Of a DNA stretch of 64,000 nucleotides, positions 7,511 through 15,818 are shown in pieces. The DNA lies in the NCBI RefSeq assembly GCF_009938165.1, contig NZ_AP019650.1, forward strand, positions 1-64,000. The letters are read 5' to 3'. The notes beneath the pieces are model-generated. The model ran no database searches, was not told the origin of the DNA, and worked only from the letters and a program-made list of their open reading frames with translations. Origin of the DNA: Vibrio taketomensis. Its GTDB lineage: Bacteria > Pseudomonadota > Gammaproteobacteria > Enterobacterales > Vibrionaceae. The translations under genes and the position numbers were made by a program. Within the stretch, counting starts at the first letter, position 1; each line of letters begins with the position of its first letter.

Positions 7511-8261
7511 AGTCCTGCTCCAATTGATCTAAAATCGCTTGTTGCAGCGAGGTGCATTCTGTATCGAGAGTTCGCGGTGGCAAGCTTTTTGGCACATTCA
7601 AAGATTGCACTTTGGCCGGTGTGCCGCGCAGTACATAAAGTTGTTCGGCAAGGCGCACCGCCTCTTGTGGATCATGGGTAATCAGTACCACGGTTTTTCC
7701 AGCTAATAGCTTGGCAGCTAAACCTTGCAGTTTGTGCCTCGTCACGGCATCCAGTGCTGAGAATGGCTCATCCATTAATACGATAGGCTTGTTTTGCATC
7801 AGGGTTCGAGCCAATGCTACCCGTTGGCGCATTCCTCCTGAGAGCTGAGCCGGTTTAGCGTCAGCATAGTCAGCTAGCCCTACCTGCTCTAAAAGCTTCA
7901 AAGCTTGCTCTTGTGGGTGAGGTTTACTCTGTTGGTTAGTGGCAAAGCGCATACTTAAACAGACGTTATCAAGCACGCTAAGCCAAGGTAGCAACAGGTC
8001 TTGTTGTGCCATATAGGCGACGTGGTGACTCACTGGCCGCTCGTCAGATGTGAGTAACACACCTCTTGTTGTGACGTTGTCACTCGGTAGGCCGGCTAGG
8101 TAGCGTAGTAGGGTGGTTTTTCCACTACCACTACGGCCGAGTAACACCGTCCATTGCCCTGCGGGGATAGTCATATCAATCCCCGATAGTGTTGGTTGGG
8201 CGTTATCTTGATATTGCAGGGCAAAATGCTTGAGTGTGATGCCTAAAGGAGCCTCAAACAT
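7503..8261 (-). CDS. thiZ: ABC transporter ATP-binding protein (ThiZ-like)
   Basis: The ATPase of the pyrimidine uptake system has a Walker A motif GRSGSGKTT, a Q-loop in YMAQQDLLLPW, the signature LSGGMRQRVALART, Walker B IVLMDEP and the switch histidine in LITHDP. The start is set at MFEAPLGITLKHF (8261), just inside the end of thiD. The frame continues open to 8357 inside thiD, but those residues have no place in the family. The short overlap with thiD (stop at 8254) again suggests coupling. Confidence 0.91.
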   Translation of the reverse strand: MFEAPLGITLKHFALQYQDNAQPTLSGIDMTIPAGQWTVLLGRSGSGKTTLLRYLAGLPSDNVTTRGVLLTSDERPVSHHVAYMAQQDLLLPWLSVLDNVCLSMRFATNQQSKPHPQEQALKLLEQVGLADYADAKPAQLSGGMRQRVALARTLMQNKPIVLMDEPFSALDAVTRHKLQGLAAKLLAGKTVVLITHDPQEAVRLAEQLYVLRGTPAKVQSLNVPKSLPPRTLDTECTSLQQAILDQLEQDYA

Positions 8262-9129
8262 CAGTTTGGGTTCCGTTGTCACGTTTACCAAAATCTGGGC
8301 CAGCGAAGAAGTGATGTACCGGGCCGTGGCCGTGACCAATCTGCAATTCATCCGCATGAGCTATTGCTTGTGAGATATATTGCTTTGCCAATTCTACTGC
8401 GGTTTGCATCTCATTGCCTTGCGCAAGGTAAGAGGCGAGGGCGGAAGATAGCGTACAGCCCGTACCGTGGGTGTTTTTGGTCGCGCAGCGTTTGGCGCTG
8501 ATCAAATGGACTGATTCAGTCTGGATCAAAAGATCGTTACTATTTTCATCTTGTTCCAGGTGTCCACCTTTTAATAGCACCGCTTTCGCTCCTAGGGCAC
8601 GAAGATCTTCGATCATTGCTGTCATTTGATCTTGATTGTGTGGCACTGCAAGCCCAGTTAAAGCGGCACCTTCCGGTAAGTTAGGGGTGATGATGTCTGC
8701 CAGTGGAATTAGCTCTGTTTTTAGAGTGCTAATTGCTGATTGTTCAAGCAATAAATCGCCGCTGGTGGCGACCATGACAGGGTCAATGACCAAATGTTTC
8801 GGTTGGTATTGTTTTATCTTGTTGGCAACCACTTTGATGATGTTCGCGTCGGCTAACATACCCACTTTGACTGCGACAATATTGAGATCGCTAAACACGG
8901 CATCTAATTGGCTTTCAACATGCTCAAGTGGTATCGGAAAAATAGCAGAGACACCTAAGGTATTTTGTGAGGTGATGGCTGTGATGACAGAACAGGCAAA
9001 GCTACCAGTGGCTGAGATGGCCTTAATATCGGCTTGAATACCTGCGCCGCCGCCGCTATCCGAACCTGCAATGGTCAGTACAATCGGTGTATGAGAGAAA
9101 GAATGGGTGGTGTTGGCTAATGTCGCCAT
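8254..9129 (-). CDS. thiD: Hydroxymethylpyrimidine/phosphomethylpyrimidine kinase ThiD
   Basis: ThiD phosphorylates hydroxymethylpyrimidine twice to give the pyrophosphate used by ThiE. It has the ribokinase-type motifs LTIAGSDSGGGAGIQADIKA near the N terminus and KNTHGTGCTLSSALAS near the C terminus, the latter forming the anion hole. The start MATLANTT (9129) is preceded by AAAGGAG, which is itself part of a hairpin that can hide it. It is the first gene after the TPP riboswitch. The upstream ATG at 9162 lies in that regulatory hairpin. Confidence 0.93.
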   Translation of the reverse strand: MATLANTTHSFSHTPIVLTIAGSDSGGGAGIQADIKAISATGSFACSVITAITSQNTLGVSAIFPIPLEHVESQLDAVFSDLNIVAVKVGMLADANIIKVVANKIKQYQPKHLVIDPVMVATSGDLLLEQSAISTLKTELIPLADIITPNLPEGAALTGLAVPHNQDQMTAMIEDLRALGAKAVLLKGGHLEQDENSNDLLIQTESVHLISAKRCATKNTHGTGCTLSSALASYLAQGNEMQTAVELAKQYISQAIAHADELQIGHGHGPVHHFFAGPDFGKRDNGTQTDV

Positions 9130-9136
9130 GGTCGCT

Positions 9137-9186
9137 CCTTTAACTGCACGTAAAGGAACCAACTTTGGCTAATTTGATAAGTGCAG
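9137..9186 (-). promoter_or_regulatory. Expression platform of the TPP riboswitch (thiD SD sequestration)
   Basis: In the leftward transcript CCTTTA (9156-9151) can pair with TAAAGG (9142-9137), which contains the thiD Shine-Dalgarno sequence. The loop of that hairpin contains GTGCAG, which can instead pair with an upstream CTGCAC (9186-9181). The two structures should exclude each other, so translation of thiD is probably the controlled step. No terminator T run is seen here. Confidence 0.55.
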
Positions 9187-9240
9187 CTAAGGCTGAGCTT
9201 TCAATAGGGCTCGACAAATGAGACCAAGAGCAAAGTGATG

Positions 9241-9335
9241 ATAGTTCCCTACGCCAGTGCTAACTGAATCAGGTTCAACGGGTCTCGAAATTCGATCTCA
9301 GCCGCTGCGCTTTTGCGCTTTGGCCCCCCGACTAT
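9241..9335 (-). promoter_or_regulatory. TPP riboswitch (THI element)
   Basis: Read on the minus strand, this leader contains the conserved parts of the thi-box in order: a GGGGGGCC arm, GGCTGAGAT, GACCCGTTGAACCTGAT and GGCGTAGGGAA. It sits about 110 bases upstream of thiD and should repress the operon when thiamin pyrophosphate is abundant. A TATGAT hexamer (minus strand, 9345-9350), flanked by the inverted pair GAGCTG/CAGCTC, could be its promoter -10 box. Confidence 0.96.
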
Positions 9336-9460
9336 GTTGAGCTGATCATAACAGCTCGCGATATTGTTAGTCTACGCGTTTGTCTGACATCAGTATGCCC
9401 AGAGCGATCACAATTGAATTATGGATTGCTATGTATTCTGCGTGATAGCAAAAGACACCA

Positions 9461-9485
9461 AAACAAAAAGGGCTGGAAGCCCTTT
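9461..9485 (-). terminator. Terminator of the leftward ABC ATPase operon
   Basis: On the minus strand AAAGGGCT-TCC-AGCCCTTTTTGTTTT forms a compact hairpin followed by T residues, downstream of the small gene ending at 9557. Confidence 0.75.
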
Positions 9486-9492
9486 AAAATAT

Positions 9493-9592
9493 CGGAAGCA
9501 TGAAGCCGTTTACGGAAAGATGATCAAGGCTAATTGATGATAAAGTGCGATCCGGATCAATGAAGAGTGCGAGCCCCTTGATCATGCTTTCG
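9493..9592. repeat. Secondary RctB-type site cluster
   Basis: Within 100 bases there is a shortened 39-mer-like element (CGGAAGCATGAA...TTTACGG, 9493-9515), an iteron-like GATGATCAAGG (9519-9529) and a full inverted iteron CTTGATCATGCTTTCG (9577-9592). Another full iteron lies at 9964-9979. These match the origin motifs at 423-460 and 925-1058 and lie 6 to 7 kb beyond the end of rctB. Titration or fine tuning of RctB is inferred. Confidence 0.7.
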
Positions 9593-10030
9593 AGTTTCAT
9601 TCCAACCTTGTGCGGCCATAAACTGCACGTGAGATTCGATCACACAGTCTGACTCTTGTTGCCATTTGAGTTGTGGTTGCTGATTGCAAAACTCTAACGC
9701 CAGCACGGTCAGGTGTTGTAAGCGTTTCATTGCCCAATCTTTGAGTTCGAGATCTGCCGTCGGTTGGCTAACGCAAGCTTGCAGCTTGCTGCTGGCGAAC
9801 TGCAGGTACTGATAGGCCGTGGTGGGGTCTGAATAACGTAGACCTTGAAAGATTCGTAAGCAGCCATCTAACCAACAGGCGATGGCTTTGCTTTGTAATT
9901 CACTTACGCTCGGCCCCCAAACAGAATCCGGAGCAGAGTGGATCAATGATTGCAGTGATTTATCTTGATCATGCTTTCGGTGTTGATACCAGTCGCTTAT
10001 CGCGTCTACCCAGGATTCTAATTGGATCAT
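9557..10030 (-). CDS. Unknown small protein, third gene of ABC ATPase operon
   Basis: I do not recognise a family for this 157-residue protein. It is rich in Gln, Trp and Cys, has no signal peptide or membrane segment, and looks helical. Its ATG overlaps the stop codon of the upstream ATPase (ATGA), so it is co-translated with a transporter operon. Two RKHDQ segments, near residues 17-21 and close to the C terminus, are encoded by RctB-type iterons lying inside the gene, so part of its sequence is shaped by DNA function. It could be a transport accessory protein or unrelated. Confidence 0.7.
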   Translation of the reverse strand: MIQLESWVDAISDWYQHRKHDQDKSLQSLIHSAPDSVWGPSVSELQSKAIACWLDGCLRIFQGLRYSDPTTAYQYLQFASSKLQACVSQPTADLELKDWAMKRLQHLTVLALEFCNQQPQLKWQQESDCVIESHVQFMAAQGWNETRKHDQGARTLH

Positions 10031-10959
10031 GCTGCATTATCCCATTGTTTAACAAAGTGATTAGGACCAACTTGTTCTATACCCTCTTGCATTACTGCGC
10101 TGGTGGCACGAATTTGATCCGCTGCTATTGAATAGTCTGGCTCAGTTTTGACTAAATGACCAAATGGAAGATCAGGATCCGGCACTGCAGAAATCAATAA
10201 CTTGGTATACGGGTGTTGTGGATTGCTAAGGATCGCTTGGGTGTCTCCCCATTCTACTATTTGCCCTTTGTACATCACTGCCGTTTCCTCTGCGATGTAA
10301 TGGGCAGTCGCAAGATCATGGGTAATGTATAAAAATCCAATGCCCAGCTCTTGCTTCATTCGCTGCATGAGATTGAGTACGCCTAAACGGATGGACACAT
10401 CCAGCATTGAGGTTGGTTCATCAGCCAGAATCACTTGCGCACCCACCGCTAGTGCTCGCGCTAAGTTCACGCGTTGACGTTGACCGCCACTCAGTTCATG
10501 TGGATATTTTTTTAGTGTATCGGGTGCGAGCTCTACTTGTTCAAGAAGTTGTTGTAAGCGCTCAGGAATGTCTTTGTCACTTTTGATCTGTTTGTGAATT
10601 TTGAGTGGGCGAGTGAGGTGGTGTTCGATGGTATGGGTTGGGTTCAGCGAGCCAAATGGGTCTTGAAACACCATTTGTACTTTACTGCGATAATCGAGAA
10701 CCGCTTTGCGGCCATGAATATCATCAATATTTTGCCCATTAAATAGGATTTCACCACTGGTTGCTGGATAGACTTTCGTGATCAATCGTGCACAGGTACT
10801 TTTACCACAGCCTGACTCTCCAACGAGAGCTAGGGTTCGCCCTGCATAAAGGTTAAAGCTGACGCCCTGCAGTGCTTTGAAGCGCTCGACCGAAGAAAAG
10901 CCCCCGCCAATGGTGAACTCTTTAACGATGTTATTGACTTGAATGATAGGTTCCATCAT
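10027..10959 (-). CDS. Peptide/nickel-type ABC transporter ATP-binding protein (DppF-like)
   Basis: A 310-residue ATPase with Walker A GESGCGKST, signature LSGGQRQRVNLARAL, Walker B VILADEP and the C-terminal oligopeptide-transporter tail (NPQHPYTKLLISAVPDPD) typical of OppF/DppF. It is the second gene of a three-gene leftward operon and its ATG overlaps the stop of the first. No permease or binding protein gene is adjacent, so the ATPases must serve permeases encoded elsewhere or an unusual complex. The Fur box ahead of the operon suggests a metal or siderophore-related substrate. Confidence 0.92.
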   Translation of the reverse strand: MMEPIIQVNNIVKEFTIGGGFSSVERFKALQGVSFNLYAGRTLALVGESGCGKSTCARLITKVYPATSGEILFNGQNIDDIHGRKAVLDYRSKVQMVFQDPFGSLNPTHTIEHHLTRPLKIHKQIKSDKDIPERLQQLLEQVELAPDTLKKYPHELSGGQRQRVNLARALAVGAQVILADEPTSMLDVSIRLGVLNLMQRMKQELGIGFLYITHDLATAHYIAEETAVMYKGQIVEWGDTQAILSNPQHPYTKLLISAVPDPDLPFGHLVKTEPDYSIAADQIRATSAVMQEGIEQVGPNHFVKQWDNAA

Positions 10960-11804
10960 ACCAGCGCTCCTTCTGTTTGGTGTTTACCCTGGTGAATATT
11001 GGGAAAGGATGCCCATAGCTTTTGTGTGTAGGCGTGTTTAGGATTCTGGCGAATTTCTCGTGATGTGTTGACTTCAACTATTTCTCCATGGCGCATAATG
11101 GCGATGCGATCGCAGAGCTGAGTCATTAACGCTAAATCGTGGGTGATAAATAGAATTGAGAAACCAAACTCTTCACGCAGTTGGTAAATTTGCTGCAAGA
11201 TCTCTCTTTGCACCACCACATCAAGTGCTGTAGTTGGCTCATCCATAATGATCATTTTTGGATTGAGTGACAGTGCAATAGCAATCACGAGGCGTTGACG
11301 CATACCGCCACTGAATTGATGTGGGTATTCGCTCAAACGTTCTCGAGGAATGTTCACCAAATCAAGCAGTTGTTCAGCGCGATGTTTCGCTTGGGCTTCG
11401 CTCATTCCTTGATGGTGACGCAATACATCAGCAAATTGTTCTTGTACTGATAGAACAGGGTTTAGTGAGTTCATCGCACTTTGAAATACCATCGCGATTT
11501 CACTCCAACGAATGTTGTTGAACTCGTTCTCTGGTAGTTTGAGAATGTTGCGACCTTCAAACTGGATTTGTCCTCCGGAAATGATCGCTGGTGGCTTATG
11601 TAGGCGGTTAATGGCAAAGGCGATGGTACTTTTGCCACAGCCGGACTCTCCGGCGAGACCAAAAATCTCACCTTTCCCAATATCAAAACTCACTGTTTTT
11701 ACGGCGTTAAAATCACCATGATCTGTAATGTAGTCGACGCACAAATCGCGAATTTGAATAATCGGGTCAGCATGAAATGCATGCTGTAAAAAATGTTGGC
11801 TCAT
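10956..11804 (-). CDS. Peptide/nickel-type ABC transporter ATP-binding protein (DppD-like)
   Basis: The partner ATPase shows Walker A GESGCGKST, signature FSGGMRQRLVIAIAL, Walker B MIIMDEP and the switch motif LFITHDL, with an OppD-like C terminus (NPKHAYTQKLWASFP). The reading frame begins at 11855, but the start is placed at MSQHFLQH (11804). A strong Fur box lies at 11825-11843 and would otherwise be inside the coding region. It is the first gene of the operon. The substrate is unknown; iron control is inferred from the box. Confidence 0.9.
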   Translation of the reverse strand: MSQHFLQHAFHADPIIQIRDLCVDYITDHGDFNAVKTVSFDIGKGEIFGLAGESGCGKSTIAFAINRLHKPPAIISGGQIQFEGRNILKLPENEFNNIRWSEIAMVFQSAMNSLNPVLSVQEQFADVLRHHQGMSEAQAKHRAEQLLDLVNIPRERLSEYPHQFSGGMRQRLVIAIALSLNPKMIIMDEPTTALDVVVQREILQQIYQLREEFGFSILFITHDLALMTQLCDRIAIMRHGEIVEVNTSREIRQNPKHAYTQKLWASFPNIHQGKHQTEGALV

Positions 11805-11824
11805 AACGATTCTCGATTGATAAA

Positions 11825-11843
11825 GAGAATGATTATCATTAAC
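11825..11843. promoter_or_regulatory. Fur box upstream of the ABC ATPase operon
   Basis: GAGAATGATTATCATTAAC matches 16 of 19 bases of the classic Fur consensus GATAATGATAATCATTATC, with the palindromic core AATGATTATCATT intact. It lies 21-39 bases upstream of the chosen start codon, where a repressor would block transcription when iron is plentiful. Confidence 0.82.
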
Positions 11844-12174
11844 TCTTGATTTCAATCGGAAAAGAAGCAGGGCGAAAAAGAGTGAACCTGATCGAAAAAT
11901 ATTGTTGAAAAAAGCACCGTTATAACAGGATTAATGCGGCTAAGGCTGGTGTTTTATTGAGCTTTACGTGATCTAGCTCAGGTCGGATTTGTTTGGGGGA
12001 ATCTTTTAAATGTACTGCGCAATTTCGGTGGGTGCAAAGCAAATAATAGCGATTTTATTTTTTGATATTTGAACTATTACCAAAATCACAATCTCGATTT
12101 AATACGCTTAACAACACTAGGGTGGGTTTGTTAAGAATGAGCTCGTCCAAAGCATGGTTTTATCGGAGGTTTTT

Positions 12175-12372
12175 ATGTCCATTAATTCATTAGACCATGA
12201 TGAAATGACAAGCATTGCAAACAAGTGGGATTTCACGGAAGAAGTAGAATCACATAAGCCTGCATCAATGGTTAAATCTGCTGAAGCTCGTCGTCGCATT
12301 GAAGCGTTGCGCGAGATTCGTGAAAGTGGTTTAACGATTGAAGAAGCTCGCGAACTAGGATTGCTTCACTAA
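12175..12372 (+). CDS. Small conserved hypothetical protein (65 aa)
   Basis: A 65-residue soluble, charged protein beginning MSINSLDHDEM, with a helical C-terminal half (RRRIEALREIRESGLTIEEARELG). The start is fixed by GGAGG seven bases before the ATG at 12175; the longer frame from 12154 lacks a ribosome site. A strong terminator follows. No function can be assigned. The Arg-rich helix resembles the C terminus of short PA3496-type proteins, but this is weak. Confidence 0.8.
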   Translation: MSINSLDHDEMTSIANKWDFTEEVESHKPASMVKSAEARRRIEALREIRESGLTIEEARELGLLH

Positions 12373-12398
12373 ACTGCAACTTGTACTAACATTCCGTA

Positions 12399-12434
12399 GG
12401 GTGGCTATTTCATAAGCCACCCTTTGTGTTTTTT
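12399..12434 (+). terminator. Intrinsic terminator
   Basis: GGGTGGCT (12399-12406) pairs with AGCCACCC (12415-12422), followed by a T-rich tail ending in TTTTTT. Confidence 0.88.
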
Positions 12435-12515
12435 AGAGCTATTCACGCTTTCTACTCTCTACATTCGCGTTTGATGTGATATATTTCCGCCTCGTATTTT
12501 TTTCGAGATCTAACT

Positions 12516-12725
12516 ATGTCGGTAAATTTGTCGTTGTTACCCGCAGATGAGAAGAACAAAGTTGAGCTGGATAAGCAGGCTGCGTTCCTCGTGTGGAAGC
12601 TCAGAGAAGCTAAAGCAGGACCTGATGAGATTGATCAACAAGCAGGTAAGATCATCGATGATGCTGAACGTACTTGGTTTACTGAGTGCGTGGTGAAATA
12701 CAAACGACTTATGGGTGTTGCGTAA
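12516..12725 (+). CDS. Small conserved hypothetical protein (69 aa)
   Basis: A 69-residue soluble protein (MSVNLSLLPADEKN...), predicted mostly helical, with the segment KIIDDAERTWFTECVVKYKRLMG. It precedes the yebC-family gene by about 100 bases and may be co-transcribed with it. The ribosome site is weak (GAGAT). The family is not recognised beyond being a likely conserved Vibrio protein. Confidence 0.7.
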   Translation: MSVNLSLLPADEKNKVELDKQAAFLVWKLREAKAGPDEIDQQAGKIIDDAERTWFTECVVKYKRLMGVA

Positions 12726-12828
12726 GCCCAAGCTCTACCTATAACAAGGTATGAGAGGCGAAATTGAAAAGCCTCGAATTTTTGCTAAAATCCTTCGCGT
12801 TAAATTTAAATTAAGAGAGATCGTCCCG

Positions 12829-13545
12829 ATGGGAAGAAGTTTTGAAGTGCGCAAAGCCTCTATGGCGAAAACTGCAGGCGCAAAAATTAAAGTTTATTCC
12901 AAATACGGTAAAGAAATTTACATGTGTGCGAAAAACGGTGGTTCAGATCCAGATATGAACCTATCACTTCGTCACCTAATCGCGAAGGCGAAGAAAGACC
13001 AAGTACCAGCACACGTTATCGAAAAAGCACTAGACAAAGCTAACGGCGGCGGCGGTGAAGATTACGTACCAGCACGCTACGAAGGTTTCTCTCCAGGCGG
13101 CGCTAGCGTAATTGTTGACTGTCTAACAGACAACGGTAACCGTACTTTCCAAGACGTACGCCAATGTTTCGTGAAAACAGGTGCGAAGATCGGTGTTGAA
13201 GGTACTGTTTCTCACATGTTCGCTCACCAAGCTGTATTCCAGTTCAAAGGTGAAGACGAAGAGTCAGTACTAGAAGCGCTAATGATGGCTGACTGTGACG
13301 TGACAGACATCGAGCTTGAAGACGGCATTATCACTGTTTATGCGCCAAACACTGAGTTTTTCAAAGTGAAGACGGCTCTAAACTCTGAGTACCCAGAACT
13401 AACTCTTGACGTTGAAGAGATCACTTTCGTTCCTCAGTCTTACCATGTAATTGGTGCTGACGATCAAGAGAAATTCCAGAAGTTCCTAGATCTTCTAGAA
13501 GATTGTGATGACGTACAACAAGTTTACCACAACGCTGAAATCTAA
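12829..13545 (+). CDS. YebC/TACO1 family protein (YeeN type)
   Basis: A 238-residue protein of the YebC family, described as DNA-binding regulators and more recently as translation factors that help ribosomes through proline-rich stretches. The start is [19 protein letters not shown] (12829). The [36 protein letters not shown] segment with its alanine- and lysine-rich helix identifies the YeeN branch rather than canonical YebC. The frame upstream to 12751 has no family similarity. A strong bidirectional terminator follows. Confidence 0.9.
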   Translation: MGRSFEVRKASMAKTAGAKIKVYSKYGKEIYMCAKNGGSDPDMNLSLRHLIAKAKKDQVPAHVIEKALDKANGGGGEDYVPARYEGFSPGGASVIVDCLTDNGNRTFQDVRQCFVKTGAKIGVEGTVSHMFAHQAVFQFKGEDEESVLEALMMADCDVTDIELEDGIITVYAPNTEFFKVKTALNSEYPELTLDVEEITFVPQSYHVIGADDQEKFQKFLDLLEDCDDVQQVYHNAEI

Positions 13546-13566
13546 TTTTAGCGTTTGAAAAACGAA

Positions 13567-13595
13567 AAGGCTTCGCGATTGCGAAGCCTTTTTTA
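13567..13595. terminator. Bidirectional terminator
   Basis: AAGGCTTCGC pairs with GCGAAGCCTT around a GATT loop, flanked by T residues on the right and A residues on the left. It serves the yebC-type gene and the convergent membrane gene. Confidence 0.9.
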
Positions 13596-13612
13596 TGCCT
13601 AGAGCACTATGG

Positions 13613-14629
13613 TTATGCAGGTTTACGTGAGCGTGTCACCAGCGTGTAGAGTGTAAATAAAATCCCCAGCGTGACCGCCAGTTGCCAGCCGCGCAGGAAG
13701 GTACGTTCTAAACCCATCTCATTTGCACCAATATAGAGCTGAATTGGCAGCATGGTTGCCAATAATGCGTCCCCATGAAGGTCGCGTAGCTTGAAATCTG
13801 CCTTCGCCATCATGCTGGCAAGCATAAAGATTAAGCCTCCTAGCAACAGGGTATAAACACCAATATTGGCCTGGTGACCAGAAAGCACCAAGGTAAAAAT
13901 AAACGCCAGTGCACAACCGCCTACTTGAGTGATAAAACGTCGCTCAACCACTTGGCGAAAGGCATCCGCTTGACTTTGGGTGGCTGCGGCAATGACTGGA
14001 ACCATACAGAAGGTGGCGGATAACATATTCACTTGGAGCAAAAAGGCCACGCCAGAGCCAATCAGTGCCAGTGACAATAGTCTCTGCTGCGCACTCACAG
14101 GTGTGGGCTTAAATTGCGGTGGCTTGCCCTTGCTGACTACTGGAAATAGCGCCACAGCAGCTTTACACACACAGGTCGTGATGACCATGGCGATCAATAT
14201 TTCGTGAATGCGGGTCGTCATATCAGCGGTCGTATGTTGGGCAAAAACGATCACCAAAATCCAGTTAAAGGTCGGCATCAGCATGGCGCCCATTTTGGCT
14301 GGAGTATTGGCTCGTCGGCGCATCCAATCAAAGAACAGTAAGCTGATCGTCCAGATGATAAAAGGATGTTGAGAGAAGGTATTGCTCACTACCAGCGCAC
14401 AACTGGCCGCCGCCAGTGTCGGGGCAAAGGTACGCGCTAAACCTTGCCATGAGTAATCTTTTCCCTTTGTCATGATGATGGTTGGATAGAGTGCCAAATA
14501 CACCGGAGAGGCAAGGTTGAGCAGCTTACCGAGTAACATGCAGACAGTAATCGCAAGTGTGATGCGCAGCGCTTCATTGCGCTGCGAGGCATCATCGAAC
14601 AAGTTTAGTGAGAGTCGTGTCATACTCAT
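13613..14629 (-). CDS. DUF2955 family inner-membrane protein
   Basis: A 338-residue membrane protein with around ten hydrophobic segments, resembling DUF2955/FUSC-like aromatic-acid efflux components. It begins MSMTRLSLNLFDDASQRNEALRITLAI. It lies 13 bases downstream of an HlyD/EmrA-type adaptor gene and is almost certainly its membrane partner. The pair is divergent from a LysR regulator that probably controls it. The substrate is unknown; small organic acids or drugs are plausible from the fold and context. Confidence 0.85.
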   Translation of the reverse strand: MSMTRLSLNLFDDASQRNEALRITLAITVCMLLGKLLNLASPVYLALYPTIIMTKGKDYSWQGLARTFAPTLAAASCALVVSNTFSQHPFIIWTISLLFFDWMRRRANTPAKMGAMLMPTFNWILVIVFAQHTTADMTTRIHEILIAMVITTCVCKAAVALFPVVSKGKPPQFKPTPVSAQQRLLSLALIGSGVAFLLQVNMLSATFCMVPVIAAATQSQADAFRQVVERRFITQVGGCALAFIFTLVLSGHQANIGVYTLLLGGLIFMLASMMAKADFKLRDLHGDALLATMLPIQLYIGANEMGLERTFLRGWQLAVTLGILFTLYTLVTRSRKPA

Positions 14630-14642
14630 TACCTAAGATCGG

Positions 14643-15704
14643 TTAGTAGATATAACGAAATAGCGCGACGACATGCATCCAAACAAGGCTGATGGTATCT
14701 ATGATGGTTGAGCCATTTTGGACCGATACAGAAGCGCGAGCTCCCGAAATTAATTGATCAACCGAGTGTGAGTCTTGATTATCGAGTTGAATGCGCACAC
14801 GGATCTTTTGTTGTTCACGCACCCAGCGGGTATCGTTAACCACATCAACTAACTGGCCATTGCTGTTGTCAGTATCGCGTATGGCTCGTTCTTGGCTAGC
14901 GATATGGCCACGAAACACTTCTCCAGGAATCGCGTCAAAGGCGATATATACCGGATTACCATCAGTGAGATGACGAATGCCTTTTTCATTAAAATCAGCA
15001 CTCAGCCAAGCGTCAGATTCGTTAACCAGTAGCAGCGCCGTAGTGCCTTGGCTGATATAGCTGCCGCTTTGTAGTTGTAAGTTGGTGACCACGCCATCGG
15101 TTTGCGCAATGATGTGAGTATGCTGTTCATCAAGCTCTGCACCTGCAAGTTTGGCTTTTGCGAGTTGAATCGCTGCATTGCTGTCGTTATCGGCAAGTTG
15201 CGCTTGAATACGCAAGACTTCAGCTTGGGCAGCGAGCTGCGCACTTTTGGCCACGTTGACGTTAAGTTGGCTATCTTCCACGGTTTGTGTTGTGGTTAAC
15301 CCTTTTTGGTACAGCGCACGGTTGCGTTTTAGCTTTGCCTCGGCATTAGCAAGTTGTTCTTGGCGTTGCAATAGAGTTTGCTTGCTGGCGCTTAATTGTT
15401 GTTGATTCGCGAGGAATGTTTGCTCTGCTTGAGCTAATTCCGCTTTTGCTTGCTGAACTTTGAGGCGGTAGCTTTGATCATCAAGGGTAAAAAGTGTTTC
15501 ACCAGCGTGCACGCGCTGCCCATTAGTCACTAATACTTTTTCAATCACGCCAGAAGTTTCAGGTGCAATAGTCGCAATAGTGCGATGCATTGAGGCTTGG
15601 GTAGTAAAGGGTGCGATATTATCGGCTGCTACCAAGAACAGCGAAAAAAGGATGGTGGTGCCAAGCACTGCATAAAGAAGGTATTGGTAGAATTTTTCTG
15701 TCAT
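14643..15704 (-). CDS. HlyD/EmrA-type membrane fusion protein
   Basis: A periplasmic adaptor with one N-terminal membrane helix (FYQYLLYAVLGTTILFSLFLVAA), a split lipoyl domain (VIEKVLVTNGQRVHAGETLFTLDD and DGVVTNLQLQSGSYISQGT) and a long Gln/Ala-rich coiled-coil hairpin between them. It links the neighbouring inner-membrane protein to an outer-membrane channel. The start is placed at the second ATG (MTEKFYQ, 15704), which has GAG at a usable distance; an alternative ATG lies two codons upstream. Confidence 0.9.
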   Translation of the reverse strand: MTEKFYQYLLYAVLGTTILFSLFLVAADNIAPFTTQASMHRTIATIAPETSGVIEKVLVTNGQRVHAGETLFTLDDQSYRLKVQQAKAELAQAEQTFLANQQQLSASKQTLLQRQEQLANAEAKLKRNRALYQKGLTTTQTVEDSQLNVNVAKSAQLAAQAEVLRIQAQLADNDSNAAIQLAKAKLAGAELDEQHTHIIAQTDGVVTNLQLQSGSYISQGTTALLLVNESDAWLSADFNEKGIRHLTDGNPVYIAFDAIPGEVFRGHIASQERAIRDTDNSNGQLVDVVNDTRWVREQQKIRVRIQLDNQDSHSVDQLISGARASVSVQNGSTIIDTISLVWMHVVALFRYIY

Positions 15705-15818
15705 AAACATCTCAATATTTGCTGTGATATTTACTTCCTTGTTTCAGTATTCCTTGGCTTTGTCATATAGACACTATATAACTGTCCATTAATGGGAAAA
15801 ATAAGCAGGATAAGAAGT

